NCBI GenBank assembly: GCA_029054245.1
Contig: JAIDFQ010000041.1
Span: 62,001 to 126,000, forward strand
DNA length: 64,000 nt
Origin: Lachnospiraceae bacterium
Lineage (GTDB): Bacteria; Bacillota; Clostridia; Lachnospirales; Lachnospiraceae
Direction: 5' to 3'
In this document: positions 18,196-26,938 of the stretch, piece by piece
Numbering within the stretch: the first letter of the stretch is position 1
Layout: each line of letters opens with the position of its first letter
The notes under the pieces: model-generated
Database searches by the model: none
What the model was told of the DNA's origin: nothing
Seen by the model: the letters and a program-made list of their open reading frames with translations, nothing else
Made by a program: the position numbers and the translations under genes

Positions 18196-18696
18196 TGGGG
18201 GCATCAAGGGGACGGCAGGGCTGCAAGCAGGATAAAGGGGCTGTCAGGCGCAGGCTATTGGCGGCGGGGCGGCAAGATTGCAGGGCTGGCTGGGAAGTAG
18301 GATGGGAGGAGGGGGGGAAGCAACACAGCATCTGGGGCGGCGCCTGCTTTATCTTTGCAAGGCTCTGGCAAAAAATCGCTAATTTCACTTGCAGAATGGT
18401 GAGTAACCAGGGGAATCCGGCATGGATGCCGGATTAAGAGCCATGCGGCACGGATGCCGCACGGGCTCTGCCCCGTACGGTTTGAAATATCTACCCCATT
18501 CTGCTAGTGAAATGCGATTTGACGACGAGCCTTGCAAAGATAAAGCAGACGCCGCCCCAGATGCTGTGTTGCTTCCCCCTCCTCCCATCCTACTTCCCAG
18601 CCAGCCCTGCAATCCTGCCGCCCCGCCGCCAATAACCTGCGCCTGACAGCCCCTTTATCCTGCCTGCAGCCCTGCCCGTCCCGTTGATGTCCCCCA
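18196..18696. repeat. Giant near-palindrome, arms of about 200 nt, unknown function
   Basis: The left arm (18196-18399) and right arm (18496-18696) are nearly exact reverse complements. There are only a few substitutions and short indels over most of their length, and a poorly matched patch near 18366-18390. The 96-nt centre holds two smaller perfect hairpins (18414-18435, with arms AATCCGGCAT/ATGCCGGATT, and 18438-18468, closed by GAGCC/GGCTC). The element is much more GC-rich than its flanks and includes G-runs at 18286-18317. No credible gene lies in it. It sits upstream of both the aspS and MFS promoters, outside both transcripts. I do not recognise it as a known ncRNA, IS or attenuator. 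Confidence 0.9.
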
Positions 18697-18720
18697 CAAC
18701 CGTTTTATATAGAAAACCAC

Positions 18721-18749
18721 TTGGAAAAATGCCCCTTCTAATGTATAAT
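18721..18749 (+). promoter_or_regulatory. Sigma-A promoter of the OFA-type transporter
   Basis: TTGGAA (18721-18726) and a perfect TATAAT (18744-18749) are 17 nt apart, 60 nt before the ATG at 18810. Confidence 0.75.
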
Positions 18750-18809
18750 AGGAATCGGAATTTAATGTTCTATATAAATATCAATACATAAAGGAAAGTG
18801 AGTTACGAC

Positions 18810-20114
18810 ATGGAAAACTTGAAACAAAACAAATGGGTACGAGCTGCCATACCCGCACTATTGCTTCACTGCAGCATTGGTACAGTTTACTGCTGGTCCA
18901 TTTTCAGCCAGGAAATCGCCGATTATATCGGATTTTCCAAGGGCGCTACCGAGTGGGCTTTTAGTTTTGCCATCTTCTTTCTCGGTATGTCAGCTGCCTT
19001 CCTAGGCAACATCGTAGAAAAGGATATTCACAAGTCCTCTCTGATTGCTGCCATATGCTTTGCTGCCGGAATGGCAGGCACCGGCTTCTTTATCTGGTAC
19101 GGTGGGGCACATCAGGGCAGCATCCTTGCACTGATTGGCATTTATGTATGCTATGGCTTTATTATGGGAATCGGTCTTGGTACCGGCTATCTTTCTCCTG
19201 TTAAAACTTTGATGCTCTGGTTTGAAGACCGCAAGGGTCTTGCTACCGGACTTGCTGTAGCAGGCTTCGGCGCTGCCAAAGCAATCGCCAGCCCTATCAT
19301 GCAGTCGCTTCTCAACTCTTTAGGAGAAGGCGGGATTTATAAGATGTTCCTCATCCTTGCTGTCGTGTACTTTGTGATGATGTTCGTGGGACATCTCCTT
19401 CTTGCAAAGCCTGCCGGATGGCATGAGGCTGGTTCTTCGGAAAAGGGTGCACGCGCAATCGACGTAATCAAAGAAAAGCCTGTCACCTTTATCGGTATCT
19501 GGCTTATGTTCTATCTCAACATTACCTGCGGACTTGCTCTTATATCTCAGGAAAAGATGATCATCAAGTGTATCGGACTGGTTGGCATGGTCGGCATTCT
19601 TTCTTCCGTTACCGCAGTTTTCAACGCCGCAGGGCGTCTTGGATTTTCTGCATGGGCGGATACTTTTAAGGACAGAAATACCATTTATAAGATTATATTC
19701 ATTCTTTCCATCGCTGCTACCGGTCTTGTGGTTCTTACACAGGGCATCACTAACATGGGACAGAACACCTTGTTTATGATACTGGTACTGATTCTTCTGT
19801 TTGTTGTAAATGCAGGCTACGGCGGTGGTTTCAGCAACGTGCCCACCCTGCTTTCCGATCACTACGGCATGAAAAATATCAGTGCCATCCACGGCATTAC
19901 CCTTTCTGCATGGGCATTTGCAGGTCTTACCGGAAACCAGATGGCATCCTTTATCGTAAAGCGTTTTGGAACTGAAATACCGCTTGAAGGTCATGCAGAT
20001 ACTATGGTAAACCCCACCGGCTATCAGATGGTTCTTTATGTGACTCTGGTTCTTTATATCGTTGCTGCCATCATCTGCTTCACAATGATCGGTAAGAAGA
20101 AAAAAGAAAAATAA
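18810..20114 (+). CDS. OFA-family MFS transporter (oxalate/formate antiporter-like)
   Basis: This 434-aa protein has 12 predicted membrane helices. The OFA-type start includes LHCSIGTVYCWSIFSQEI, then GIGLGTGYLSPVKTLMLWFEDRKGLATGLAVAGFGAAKA (the MFS loop 2-3 signature) and NAAGRLGFSAWAD in the second half. OFA members exchange small carboxylates, and some clostridial ones have unknown substrates. I start at the ATG at 18810 because the AAAGGAAAG site is too close to the upstream GTG at 18798. The gene is monocistronic, with its own promoter and a strong terminator. Confidence 0.85.
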   Translation: MENLKQNKWVRAAIPALLLHCSIGTVYCWSIFSQEIADYIGFSKGATEWAFSFAIFFLGMSAAFLGNIVEKDIHKSSLIAAICFAAGMAGTGFFIWYGGAHQGSILALIGIYVCYGFIMGIGLGTGYLSPVKTLMLWFEDRKGLATGLAVAGFGAAKAIASPIMQSLLNSLGEGGIYKMFLILAVVYFVMMFVGHLLLAKPAGWHEAGSSEKGARAIDVIKEKPVTFIGIWLMFYLNITCGLALISQEKMIIKCIGLVGMVGILSSVTAVFNAAGRLGFSAWADTFKDRNTIYKIIFILSIAATGLVVLTQGITNMGQNTLFMILVLILLFVVNAGYGGGFSNVPTLLSDHYGMKNISAIHGITLSAWAFAGLTGNQMASFIVKRFGTEIPLEGHADTMVNPTGYQMVLYVTLVLYIVAAIICFTMIGKKKKEK

Positions 20115-20133
20115 AAACGAAAGATTCCTTTTA

Positions 20134-20175
20134 AAAACCGCCGCACAAATCCACTTGGTGCGGCGGTTTTCTTTT
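20134..20175 (+). terminator. Terminator after the OFA transporter
   Basis: A 13-bp perfect stem (AAAACCGCCGCAC with GTGCGGCGGTTTT) is followed by TTTTCTTTT. The A-rich left flank means it can also end the convergent permease transcript. Confidence 0.9.
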
Positions 20176-20190
20176 AACATAAGGGTGTTG

Positions 20191-23100
20191 TTATTCTATG
20201 GACTTTAATGCTTCTGCCATATTGATCTTTTCCAATTTAAAATACATGATTCCATTCACCATCAGCGCAAATGCAAAGGTAAGCAAAAGACTCCACACAA
20301 AACTAATCGGCATGATAAGTGTTTTAAAAGAAATCATATCAATATTGATATTGTACATAACAAACCAATGCAGCCACTTCCCAAGCCCCAGTCCGACCAC
20401 AGCCCCCATACCTGTCAGAACCAGATTTTCCCTAAAAACATAATCTGCCGTTTCGTTTGCATAAAAGCCAAGAACCTTGATTGTTGCAATCTCTCTGATC
20501 CGCTCCGTGATATTGATATTGGTCAAATTGTAAAGCACGATAAAGGCAAGGCTTCCTGCACAAACAATGATCAAAAAGACAATATAGTTCATGCTCTGCA
20601 TCATCGTCTCGATTCTATCACGCATGTCCTTCGTGACAGAAGTGGACAGCACATTTTTCTTATCTGCAATGACCGCTGCCGCCTCATGCACATCTGCGTC
20701 TTCGCTAATTATTGCGTAAGCGCTTTTATACTCTGGCTCTCTGCCCAATTGTTCCTCATAGGTTTCTTTACTTATATAAACATAATTATAAACAAAATTC
20801 TCGCACAGCGCAGAGACCGTCACCGTAAAGCTGTTCCTATCATTATCCCACAAAGTCACTTTGTCTCCTGCTTTGATGCCCATATTCTCCGCTATTTTGG
20901 CGGTTAAGACCGCTTCACCTGCCTTAGGGTACGGAATCTGCGTTCCGTCTTGTGTATGCAGATTTAAAAAAGTACTGATTTCCTCCACATTTTCGGGTAT
21001 TTCCATATAAACCGATTTCGTCCTTCCTCCAAAATCAAGTTCCACGCTTTCCTCGTACCGACAGGAAACTTGCGCAAGCATCCCTTCTGTCTGTTCCTGC
21101 AATTCTTCCATATCTGATTTCTGAATACTGTCTGTAAATGTGATACCAATATCATAGATCTGAATCTCATCATACTGCATCCTTGCAATGTTCGTAACCG
21201 AATCCCTGACTCCAAATCCGGTGACGAGCAGTGCCGTACAGCCGCTGATGCCAAGTATCATCATGAAGAACCTCTTCTTATATCTTACGAGATTTCTCAC
21301 CGAAACCTTATGCAGGAATTTCATTCGACCCCAGATAAAGGTCACCTTTTCCAAGAAAATCCGTTTCCCGCCCCTGGGCGCTTTCGGGCGGATCAAATTT
21401 GCCGGAACGCTTTTCAGCTCATGCCGACAGGAAAAATAAGCTGCCCCCACAGAGCACAAAAGCGCTGCTGCCAGCGATAGAAATGCCAGCTTGAAATCAA
21501 AATAATATTCGATTTCTCCCATACTGTACATAATACTATACCCATACCAGATAACTTTCGGGAACAGCCATGTACCGCCCACACAGCCGATTACTGCCCC
21601 AATTGCCGCAGCAGAACCTGCATAGAACAGGAACTTCCCCATAATAGCAGCATTCCCATATCCTAGTGCCTTAAGCACACCAATTTGTGTCCTTTGCTCT
21701 TCCACCATTCTGTTCATGGTCGTCATACAAATCAGCGCCGCAACCAGAAAGAAAAATACCGGAAAGATATCAGCAATCGCTTCCACGATGCTGGCATCAC
21801 TTTCATAGCAGGCATAACCAATATTCGTATTTCTAGTCAATACATACTCATCCGGCTCTTCGATATCTGCAAGCTCTATCCGCGCATCATCAATTTTCTG
21901 CTGAGCGTCTGAGACTTCCTGCTCAAATTCCCCTTTTGCATCCTCATACTCCACTTTGGCATCGGCAAGTTCTGTTTTGCCATCCTCCAGTTCGGTCCTG
22001 CCTTCTTCAAGCTTCGTCTGCGCATCGGCAAGTTCTGCTTTGGCATCAGCAAGCTCTGCCTTGCCCTTTTCCAGCTCTGCCTTACCCTCCTCCAGCTCTG
22101 TCTTGGCATCGGCAAGCTTCACTTTGCCCTCCTCCAGCTCCTTCCTGGCATTTACCACCAATTCCTTTGCCGCGGAAAGTTCGCTTTCCGCATTTAAAAG
22201 CGCCGCCTCATTATTTGCAATTTCTACTTTAGCAGCCTCGATCTGCCCTTTTCCAAGATTAATTTCTCCTTTACCTGCCTCAATCTGTAAAAGTCCCGCC
22301 TGTATCTGCTCCATGCCAGACTGTATCTGTTCTTTTCCTGCCGCCAGCTGCTCTCTTCCTGCCTGCACCTGGGAAAGACCTGCCCCAATCTGCCCCATGC
22401 TTTCCTCATATGCTTCCTGCTCCACATATCCCATAGCATAGGCTGCTTCCAATTGCTTCTTCTGACTGCTTAATTCAGCCTCCATACCGTCAAGCTCTGC
22501 TTCCTGACTGGCTAACGCGCCCTCCTGCTCCTTTAACAATGCCATATTCTCCAGCAGCTCTGCTTCTGCCTTAAGCACTTCCTCTTCCTTTGAATCTAAC
22601 AGCATTTGCTTCGACTGTAAGGTCTCTTTTGCCTCTTCCAGCTCGTCCCTTGCCCGCCCCAGTTCCTGTTCATTGGCAAAAATTTCCCATTCATGCAGAC
22701 GCACTTCCTCTTCTGCCTCTAAAATCTCCTGTTCCTTTTCTTGTATCTCTTGTTCGCCGTCTATGATTTCCTGTTCACCGTCCATTAACTCCTGTTCGTG
22801 CTCCGCAATTTCCCGCCTGCCATCCGTAATCTCCTGTGCACCGTCTAAAAGTTCCTGTTCTCCATCTAAAAGTTCCTGCTCTCCATCTAAGATTTTCTGC
22901 CATGCATCGCTTAATTCTTCTTCTGCCTCCGCAGCTTTTTCGTCCAGCTCTGCCTGTGCGTCGTCAATCTTTTCCTGCGCCTTGCTTACAAGCTCCCCGT
23001 ATCTGTTTTGCACCAGCAAATCCGCCTTTTTTTCCATGCCATCTATAAGTGCCTCTATATAATCTTCATATTCGTCTGTATAAACATCATACTTTTGCAC

Positions 23101-23745
23101 CGTTGTCACATAAATCTCTGTCAGATAATCACAGTCAAAAGACGCCGCTGGCACATAAAGAAACGCCGAAACTCTGCCCTCACCAATGGAAGTGGTTCCC
23201 CGCTCAAAATTGATATAGTAAGGTGACCTTACGATTCCCACCGCCGTAAAGGTTTTGTTGCGGAACATTTCTAACGTATCTTCTGTATTGTTATCTGTCA
23301 CAGTAATCTGGGAACCAATTGCACTCTCATCAAATAAAGCGGCATCCAGCACACATTCATCCGCGCCCTCCGGCATTCTGCCAGCAGTAAGGACGATTCT
23401 GTTGACAGTTTCCGGCACCTCATGAATCTTGTAAACAGATTCGTTTCCGTCCTCAAAGGCGCACAACGCATCAACGGAAATGCTCCCTTCCACATCCGCT
23501 ATTTCATTCATCGCTTTCAGTTTCGCTAAATCCTCCTGCGTAAATCCTATTGTAGATAACAGTCTGAAATCAAAAAAGTTCTGCTGCGCAAGATAGGTGT
23601 TTTCGGTTGTGATCATCGCCGGTGTCGTTGCCTTTAGCCCAGTGAACAATCCTACTCCCAGCATTACGATTGCCATAATCGCCATGTACCGTCCGAAACT
23701 TTTCTTGATTTCCCTGATCGTTGTTTTCCACATTCCGCTGCTCAT
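20191..23745 (-). CDS. FtsX-like ABC transporter permease with giant coiled coil
   Basis: This 1184-aa membrane protein starts with one helix (YMAIMAIVMLGVGLFTGL, about 20-38) and an extracellular region. Residues about 255-640 are an extremely Glu/Gln-rich heptad repeat with recurring L-x-D-G-E/Q-Q-E and E-L-A-D-A-K units, which should form a long extracellular coiled-coil hairpin. A FtsX core of three helices follows (VFFFLVAALICMTTMNRMVE onward), a second soluble domain, and three final helices with LVLTGMGAVVGLGLG. It pairs with the ATPase 27 nt upstream. Similar MacB/FtsX-like permeases act on peptides or cell-wall hydrolases rather than nutrients; the substrate here is unknown. Confidence 0.87.
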   Translation of the reverse strand: MSSGMWKTTIREIKKSFGRYMAIMAIVMLGVGLFTGLKATTPAMITTENTYLAQQNFFDFRLLSTIGFTQEDLAKLKAMNEIADVEGSISVDALCAFEDGNESVYKIHEVPETVNRIVLTAGRMPEGADECVLDAALFDESAIGSQITVTDNNTEDTLEMFRNKTFTAVGIVRSPYYINFERGTTSIGEGRVSAFLYVPAASFDCDYLTEIYVTTVQKYDVYTDEYEDYIEALIDGMEKKADLLVQNRYGELVSKAQEKIDDAQAELDEKAAEAEEELSDAWQKILDGEQELLDGEQELLDGAQEITDGRREIAEHEQELMDGEQEIIDGEQEIQEKEQEILEAEEEVRLHEWEIFANEQELGRARDELEEAKETLQSKQMLLDSKEEEVLKAEAELLENMALLKEQEGALASQEAELDGMEAELSSQKKQLEAAYAMGYVEQEAYEESMGQIGAGLSQVQAGREQLAAGKEQIQSGMEQIQAGLLQIEAGKGEINLGKGQIEAAKVEIANNEAALLNAESELSAAKELVVNARKELEEGKVKLADAKTELEEGKAELEKGKAELADAKAELADAQTKLEEGRTELEDGKTELADAKVEYEDAKGEFEQEVSDAQQKIDDARIELADIEEPDEYVLTRNTNIGYACYESDASIVEAIADIFPVFFFLVAALICMTTMNRMVEEQRTQIGVLKALGYGNAAIMGKFLFYAGSAAAIGAVIGCVGGTWLFPKVIWYGYSIMYSMGEIEYYFDFKLAFLSLAAALLCSVGAAYFSCRHELKSVPANLIRPKAPRGGKRIFLEKVTFIWGRMKFLHKVSVRNLVRYKKRFFMMILGISGCTALLVTGFGVRDSVTNIARMQYDEIQIYDIGITFTDSIQKSDMEELQEQTEGMLAQVSCRYEESVELDFGGRTKSVYMEIPENVEEISTFLNLHTQDGTQIPYPKAGEAVLTAKIAENMGIKAGDKVTLWDNDRNSFTVTVSALCENFVYNYVYISKETYEEQLGREPEYKSAYAIISEDADVHEAAAVIADKKNVLSTSVTKDMRDRIETMMQSMNYIVFLIIVCAGSLAFIVLYNLTNINITERIREIATIKVLGFYANETADYVFRENLVLTGMGAVVGLGLGKWLHWFVMYNINIDMISFKTLIMPISFVWSLLLTFAFALMVNGIMYFKLEKINMAEALKSIE

Positions 23746-23772
23746 TCATCCGACTCCCCGTGAAACGATATA

Positions 23773-24477
23773 TTACCACTCAATCTCTTCCACCGGAACG
23801 ATATGCTCATTCATCTCCATCTTCCGCACTGTTCCGTTTTTTACTGTGATGATTCTGTCCGCCATTGCAGTCAGCGCCTGATTATGGGTAATGACCACCA
23901 CCGTCATTTTTTCTTTCCGGCATGTATCCTGCAGCAGTTTCAAAACAGCCTTACCAGTATTGTAATCCAACGCTCCTGTGGGCTCATCACAAAGCAAAAG
24001 CTTGGGATTTTTAGCAAGCGCCCTTGCAATTGCCACTCTCTGCTGTTCCCCTCCAGATAACTGTGCCGGGAAATTTCCCGCCCGCTCCTTTAATCCTACC
24101 ATCTCCAAAACAGCGCCTGCATCCAGTGGGTCTTTGCAGATCTGGGCTGCAAGTTCTACATTTTCAAGCGCAGTCAGATTCTGCACCAAATTATAAAACT
24201 GGAATACAAAACCTATATCAAATCGTCTGTATGCGGTCAGTTTCTTTTTGTTGTAAGCCGAAATTTCCTCTCCATCCAGCATAACTTGTCCTGTGGACAA
24301 AGTGTCCATTCCGCCTAAAATATTCAGAATCGTTGTCTTGCCCGCCCCGGATGCACCGACCACAACACAGAATTCACCTTTTTCAATCACAAAATTTACC
24401 CCTTTAAGCGCCTCAATATCTACTTCTCCCATATGATAAGTCTTACCCACATTCCTGAACTCAACAAACGAACCCAT
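23773..24477 (-). CDS. ABC transporter ATP-binding protein (MacB/LolD type)
   Basis: This 234-aa ATPase has Walker [10 protein letters not shown] near residue 40, the Q-loop in GFVFQFYNL, signature [15 protein letters not shown], Walker [13 protein letters not shown], and the switch His in VVVITHN. The DEPTGALD form is typical of the MacB/LolD/FtsE group that works with FtsX-like permeases, matching the gene downstream. The ATG at 24477 follows GGAGGAAATACG. An in-frame upstream start at 24495 has no site. Confidence 0.92.
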   Translation of the reverse strand: MGSFVEFRNVGKTYHMGEVDIEALKGVNFVIEKGEFCVVVGASGAGKTTILNILGGMDTLSTGQVMLDGEEISAYNKKKLTAYRRFDIGFVFQFYNLVQNLTALENVELAAQICKDPLDAGAVLEMVGLKERAGNFPAQLSGGEQQRVAIARALAKNPKLLLCDEPTGALDYNTGKAVLKLLQDTCRKEKMTVVVITHNQALTAMADRIITVKNGTVRKMEMNEHIVPVEEIEW

Positions 24478-24616
24478 CGTATTTCCTCCGTCCACGATTT
24501 GCTTTATGCCTATTTTATCATACGTGTTTTGAAGGCTGAATAGTTTGATTCTAAAAAAAATATAAATTAAAATTAAAACAGCGGATGCCGCGCTTCGCGA
24601 GACATCCTTATCTTAA

Positions 24617-24662
24617 ACAAAAAAGAATACCGCTCCTTCCTGATCTGGAAGAGCACGGTATC
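24617..24662 (-). terminator. Terminator downstream of the aldo/keto reductase remnant
   Basis: On the minus strand, ATACCGTGCTCTTCC pairs imperfectly with GGAAGGAGCGGTAT around a 6-nt loop and is followed by TTCTTTTTT. It closes the grcA-like/reductase-remnant unit. The stretch 24478-24616 has no gene; it includes a short GGATG...CATCC hairpin near 24583-24605. Confidence 0.75.
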
Positions 24663-24695
24663 CTCTATCACGTCTGCTGTTCTACGAAGCACTTA

Positions 24696-25071
24696 TCAAT
24701 GAAACATTCCCTGCGCCAAAGGACTGAAAGCAATAATGCCTTTATTTAATCTTACTGCTGTTTCTTTCAATCCATTCTTTTCAATGGTCCGGTCAAAAAT
24801 GGAATAACGATTCTGGTTGATGATAAAAGGACAGCGCAGTTCCTTTAAAATTGCTGACGCCTTTTCCAATGTGGCGCCATCATAGTTGGAAAGCCCCACA
24901 TACAATGCCTTGCCGCTTACCACAGCCTGTACCAGCGCACCCATAGTCTCCTCCAGAGGCGTTTCGGGATCCATCCGGTGGTGATAAAAAATATCCACAT
25001 AGTCCAACCCCATCCGCATAAGGCTCTGGATATCTCATTGACTGATAACGCGCCTGTGATGCCTGATACAT
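24696..25071 (-). pseudogene. Aldo/keto reductase, internally deleted and truncated
   Basis: A start codon at 25071 gives MYQASQARYQSMRY, which resembles the N-terminus of YghZ-like aldo/keto reductases. The frame then breaks. From about 25028 another frame continues with RMGLDYVDIFYHHRMDPETP, ALYVGLSNYDG, FIINQNRYSIFDR and IIAFSPLAQGMFH, ending at 24696. Roughly 100 codons between the N-terminus and the catalytic-His segment are missing. The protein also stops where normal members continue for about 100 residues. It lies 34 nt downstream of the glycyl-radical gene. A functional product is unlikely. Confidence 0.85.
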
Positions 25072-25105
25072 AATAATCCTCCGGTTTCAGTTGTGTTATC
25101 ACAAA

Positions 25106-25351
25106 TTACATAGCCTCATGGAATGTTCTGGAAATAACATCGGCCTGCTGTTCTGGTGTCAGCTTGATGAAGTTTACCGCATATCCGGATACACGGATGG
25201 TAAGCTGAGGATAATTTTCAGGATGCTTCTGTGCATCTAAGAGCATATCTCTGTTCAAAACATTAACATTCAAATGATGTCCGCCCTTTCCCGCATATCC
25301 ATCCAAAAGATTCACTAAGTTTTCTACCTGAGCTGAATTTGTGTTTGCCAT
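25106..25351 (-). CDS. grcA: Autonomous glycyl-radical protein, GrcA-like
   Basis: This 81-aa protein matches only the C-terminal glycyl-radical domain of pyruvate formate-lyase. It shows [19 protein letters not shown], then the radical loop [12 protein letters not shown] with the Gly that would carry the radical, ending in ISRTFHEAM. In E. coli, GrcA (YfiD) replaces the cleaved C-terminus of oxygen-damaged PFL. This one is shorter, with almost nothing before the domain. It has its own start with AAAGGAG, so it is not simply a broken pflB; still, a relic of a PFL gene is the alternative. A Crp/Fnr gene lies directly upstream on the same strand, and a perfect palindrome precedes it. Confidence 0.8.
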   Translation of the reverse strand: MANTNSAQVENLVNLLDGYAGKGGHHLNVNVLNRDMLLDAQKHPENYPQLTIRVSGYAVNFIKLTPEQQADVISRTFHEAM

Positions 25352-25443
25352 AATAATTACTCCTTTCCTTAACCCTGTTTATTGTCACTTGCCATTATTT
25401 GTTTTTTGTGATTCTATCATACGTTTATCAACGCAAAAAATCC

Positions 25444-25457
25444 GTAACTATAGTTAC
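25444..25457. promoter_or_regulatory. 14-bp perfect palindrome upstream of grcA-like gene
   Basis: GTAACTATAGTTAC is a perfect inverted repeat about 90 nt before the glycyl-radical gene start. It lies between that gene and the Crp/Fnr-family gene and has the size and symmetry of a Crp/Fnr-type operator. The assignment is inference from form and position. Confidence 0.5.
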
Positions 25458-25551
25458 AAATTTGAAATTTCTGTGTATTTTTATAAAAACATTCATAGCT
25501 GCCCTGTCTCTACTGCTGCGCGTTCCCCGCGTGACGGACTGTTACAGACAT

Positions 25552-26226
25552 TCAAGATCCATAGAGCATTTCCACTGCATCCTTATTGCACACCTTGATC
25601 GTCTTTTTGTTGACTTCTATCAGTCCGTCTTTTTGCATGCGCATCAGCTCCCTTGATAGAGACGGTCTTGCAACCCCCAGAAAATCGGCAAGCTGCTCTC
25701 TGTTCATAGGAAGTTTTACAACCGCATTTTCATCCATGGCATCGATCAGCCAGATGGCGATCCGCTCCCGCAAAGAAGATGTGCTTACAATATGGAGTTT
25801 CCTTGTAATCTTAAAGTTATTTTCTGACAGGATTTCCAGCATATTCTGGGTGAGCTGTTTATGATGATCACAGGCATTGGAACAGAAATGATAGAAAAAG
25901 TCCCACGGCATTTCTAAAATTTTCACATCCGTAATCGCCACTGCGTCATACCAGTAGTGCTTCCGATCCCCAAACAAGAAGATTTCTCCAAACACATTCC
26001 CTGCTTCCACGAGGTAGAGCACATCTCTCTTTCCGGAAGTAAAATCCTTGCAGATTTGTACCTGTCCCTCCAGAAGGAGAAACAATCTGGAAGGCTCTCC
26101 TCCCTGCTCAAAAATATACTTTCCCGCAGAATAACTTTTTAAAACGGATTTGGAACACTTTAAAATCCGCTCCATCTCTGCTTCTGTTATAGAATGAAAT
26201 AATTTTGAAGCTTTGATATCTGACAT
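25552..26226 (-). CDS. Crp/Fnr-family transcriptional regulator
   Basis: This 224-aa regulator has an N-terminal cyclic-nucleotide-like beta-roll (SAGKYIFEQGGEPSRLFLLLEGQVQI, then VEAGNVFGEIFLFG), a long dimer helix, and a C-terminal winged HTH with LPMNREQLADFLGVARPSLSREL as recognition helix. There is no N-terminal Cys cluster, so it is not an Fe-S Fnr. Known clostridial relatives sense heme, NO or redox signals, but no ligand can be read here. GGAGGCAGCT precedes the ATG. The grcA-like gene and the palindrome downstream are the nearest candidate targets. Confidence 0.88.
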   Translation of the reverse strand: MSDIKASKLFHSITEAEMERILKCSKSVLKSYSAGKYIFEQGGEPSRLFLLLEGQVQICKDFTSGKRDVLYLVEAGNVFGEIFLFGDRKHYWYDAVAITDVKILEMPWDFFYHFCSNACDHHKQLTQNMLEILSENNFKITRKLHIVSTSSLRERIAIWLIDAMDENAVVKLPMNREQLADFLGVARPSLSRELMRMQKDGLIEVNKKTIKVCNKDAVEMLYGS

Positions 26227-26250
26227 AGCTGCCTCCGTTTCCAGAATATA

Positions 26251-26922
26251 TTAGCGATAGGATTTGGCAACCTCCTTTGCCTCTTCCAGCCTTTCACCAA
26301 ATTGATGATAAAAATCTACCATGACATCGTACGGCTTTACATAAAACTGATTCAGCAGATACATATTCAGGTTTTTGACGATAGCATCGTTCTGTGTTTT
26401 CTTTATAATTTCCTGAACCTCTTTCAGGAAAAAATGCCATTCCTTAATATAAGTTTCATATTTTCCCAATTCCGGTATCTCCAGCCACTTTTTCACCTTT
26501 ACCTTCGTCTTGTTGGGATAGGCGCACTCATGCACCTGCAAAAAATACCGGAAGCTGTTTTGCTCATAAATTCTGCCAAGGGGAAACATCCTGCAAAATC
26601 CTGGACGGAAAGCATGAATGGTACACCTTCCTGCTTCACTTAAAAACGCACAGCAGTCTTTCCCTTGCTGCATTTTTATATTGGGCTGGATAATGCCATC
26701 CACCACATTTAATGCAACCTGATCCTGCATCATACTTTCAAACGTAATACCCAAACCTCGTTCTAAACTGTACATATCGTAAGGATCCAGAATAATAGAA
26801 TCTCCCATTCCCCGGCAGCACGAAGAACAGCCAGCACACTCGTTGCAGCCTGTTCTTACCATGTCATTTGCCAGATATAATCTGCCGTCTGATATCTGAT
26901 TTAAATCAATTTCCCGTTCCAT
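26251..26922 (-). CDS. YkgJ-family cysteine cluster protein
   Basis: This 223-aa protein has the N-terminal Cys cluster C-N-E-C-A-G-C-S-S-C-C near residues 21-31, followed by DPYDMYSLERGLG. A second group follows, with CCAFLSEAGRCTIHAFRPGFCRMFP near 90-112. That is the arrangement of the YkgJ (zinc- or iron-chelating) family, whose function is unknown. It begins 24 nt after... the order on the minus strand is Ogt, this gene, then the Crp/Fnr regulator, all tightly spaced, so co-transcription is likely. Confidence 0.82.
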   Translation of the reverse strand: MEREIDLNQISDGRLYLANDMVRTGCNECAGCSSCCRGMGDSIILDPYDMYSLERGLGITFESMMQDQVALNVVDGIIQPNIKMQQGKDCCAFLSEAGRCTIHAFRPGFCRMFPLGRIYEQNSFRYFLQVHECAYPNKTKVKVKKWLEIPELGKYETYIKEWHFFLKEVQEIIKKTQNDAIVKNLNMYLLNQFYVKPYDVMVDFYHQFGERLEEAKEVAKSYR

Positions 26923-26938
26923 ATTTCCTGCCCGCTTC

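Noticed and set aside
18385-18646. Short open frames inside the giant palindrome on both strands
   Set aside because: They arise from the inverted repeat itself, are Pro/Ala- or Gly-rich, and lack ribosome-binding sites.
22836-23062. Plus-strand open frames rich in Ser/Cys opposite the permease
   Set aside because: They are antisense shadows of the heptad-repeat coding region; no start signals or family patterns.
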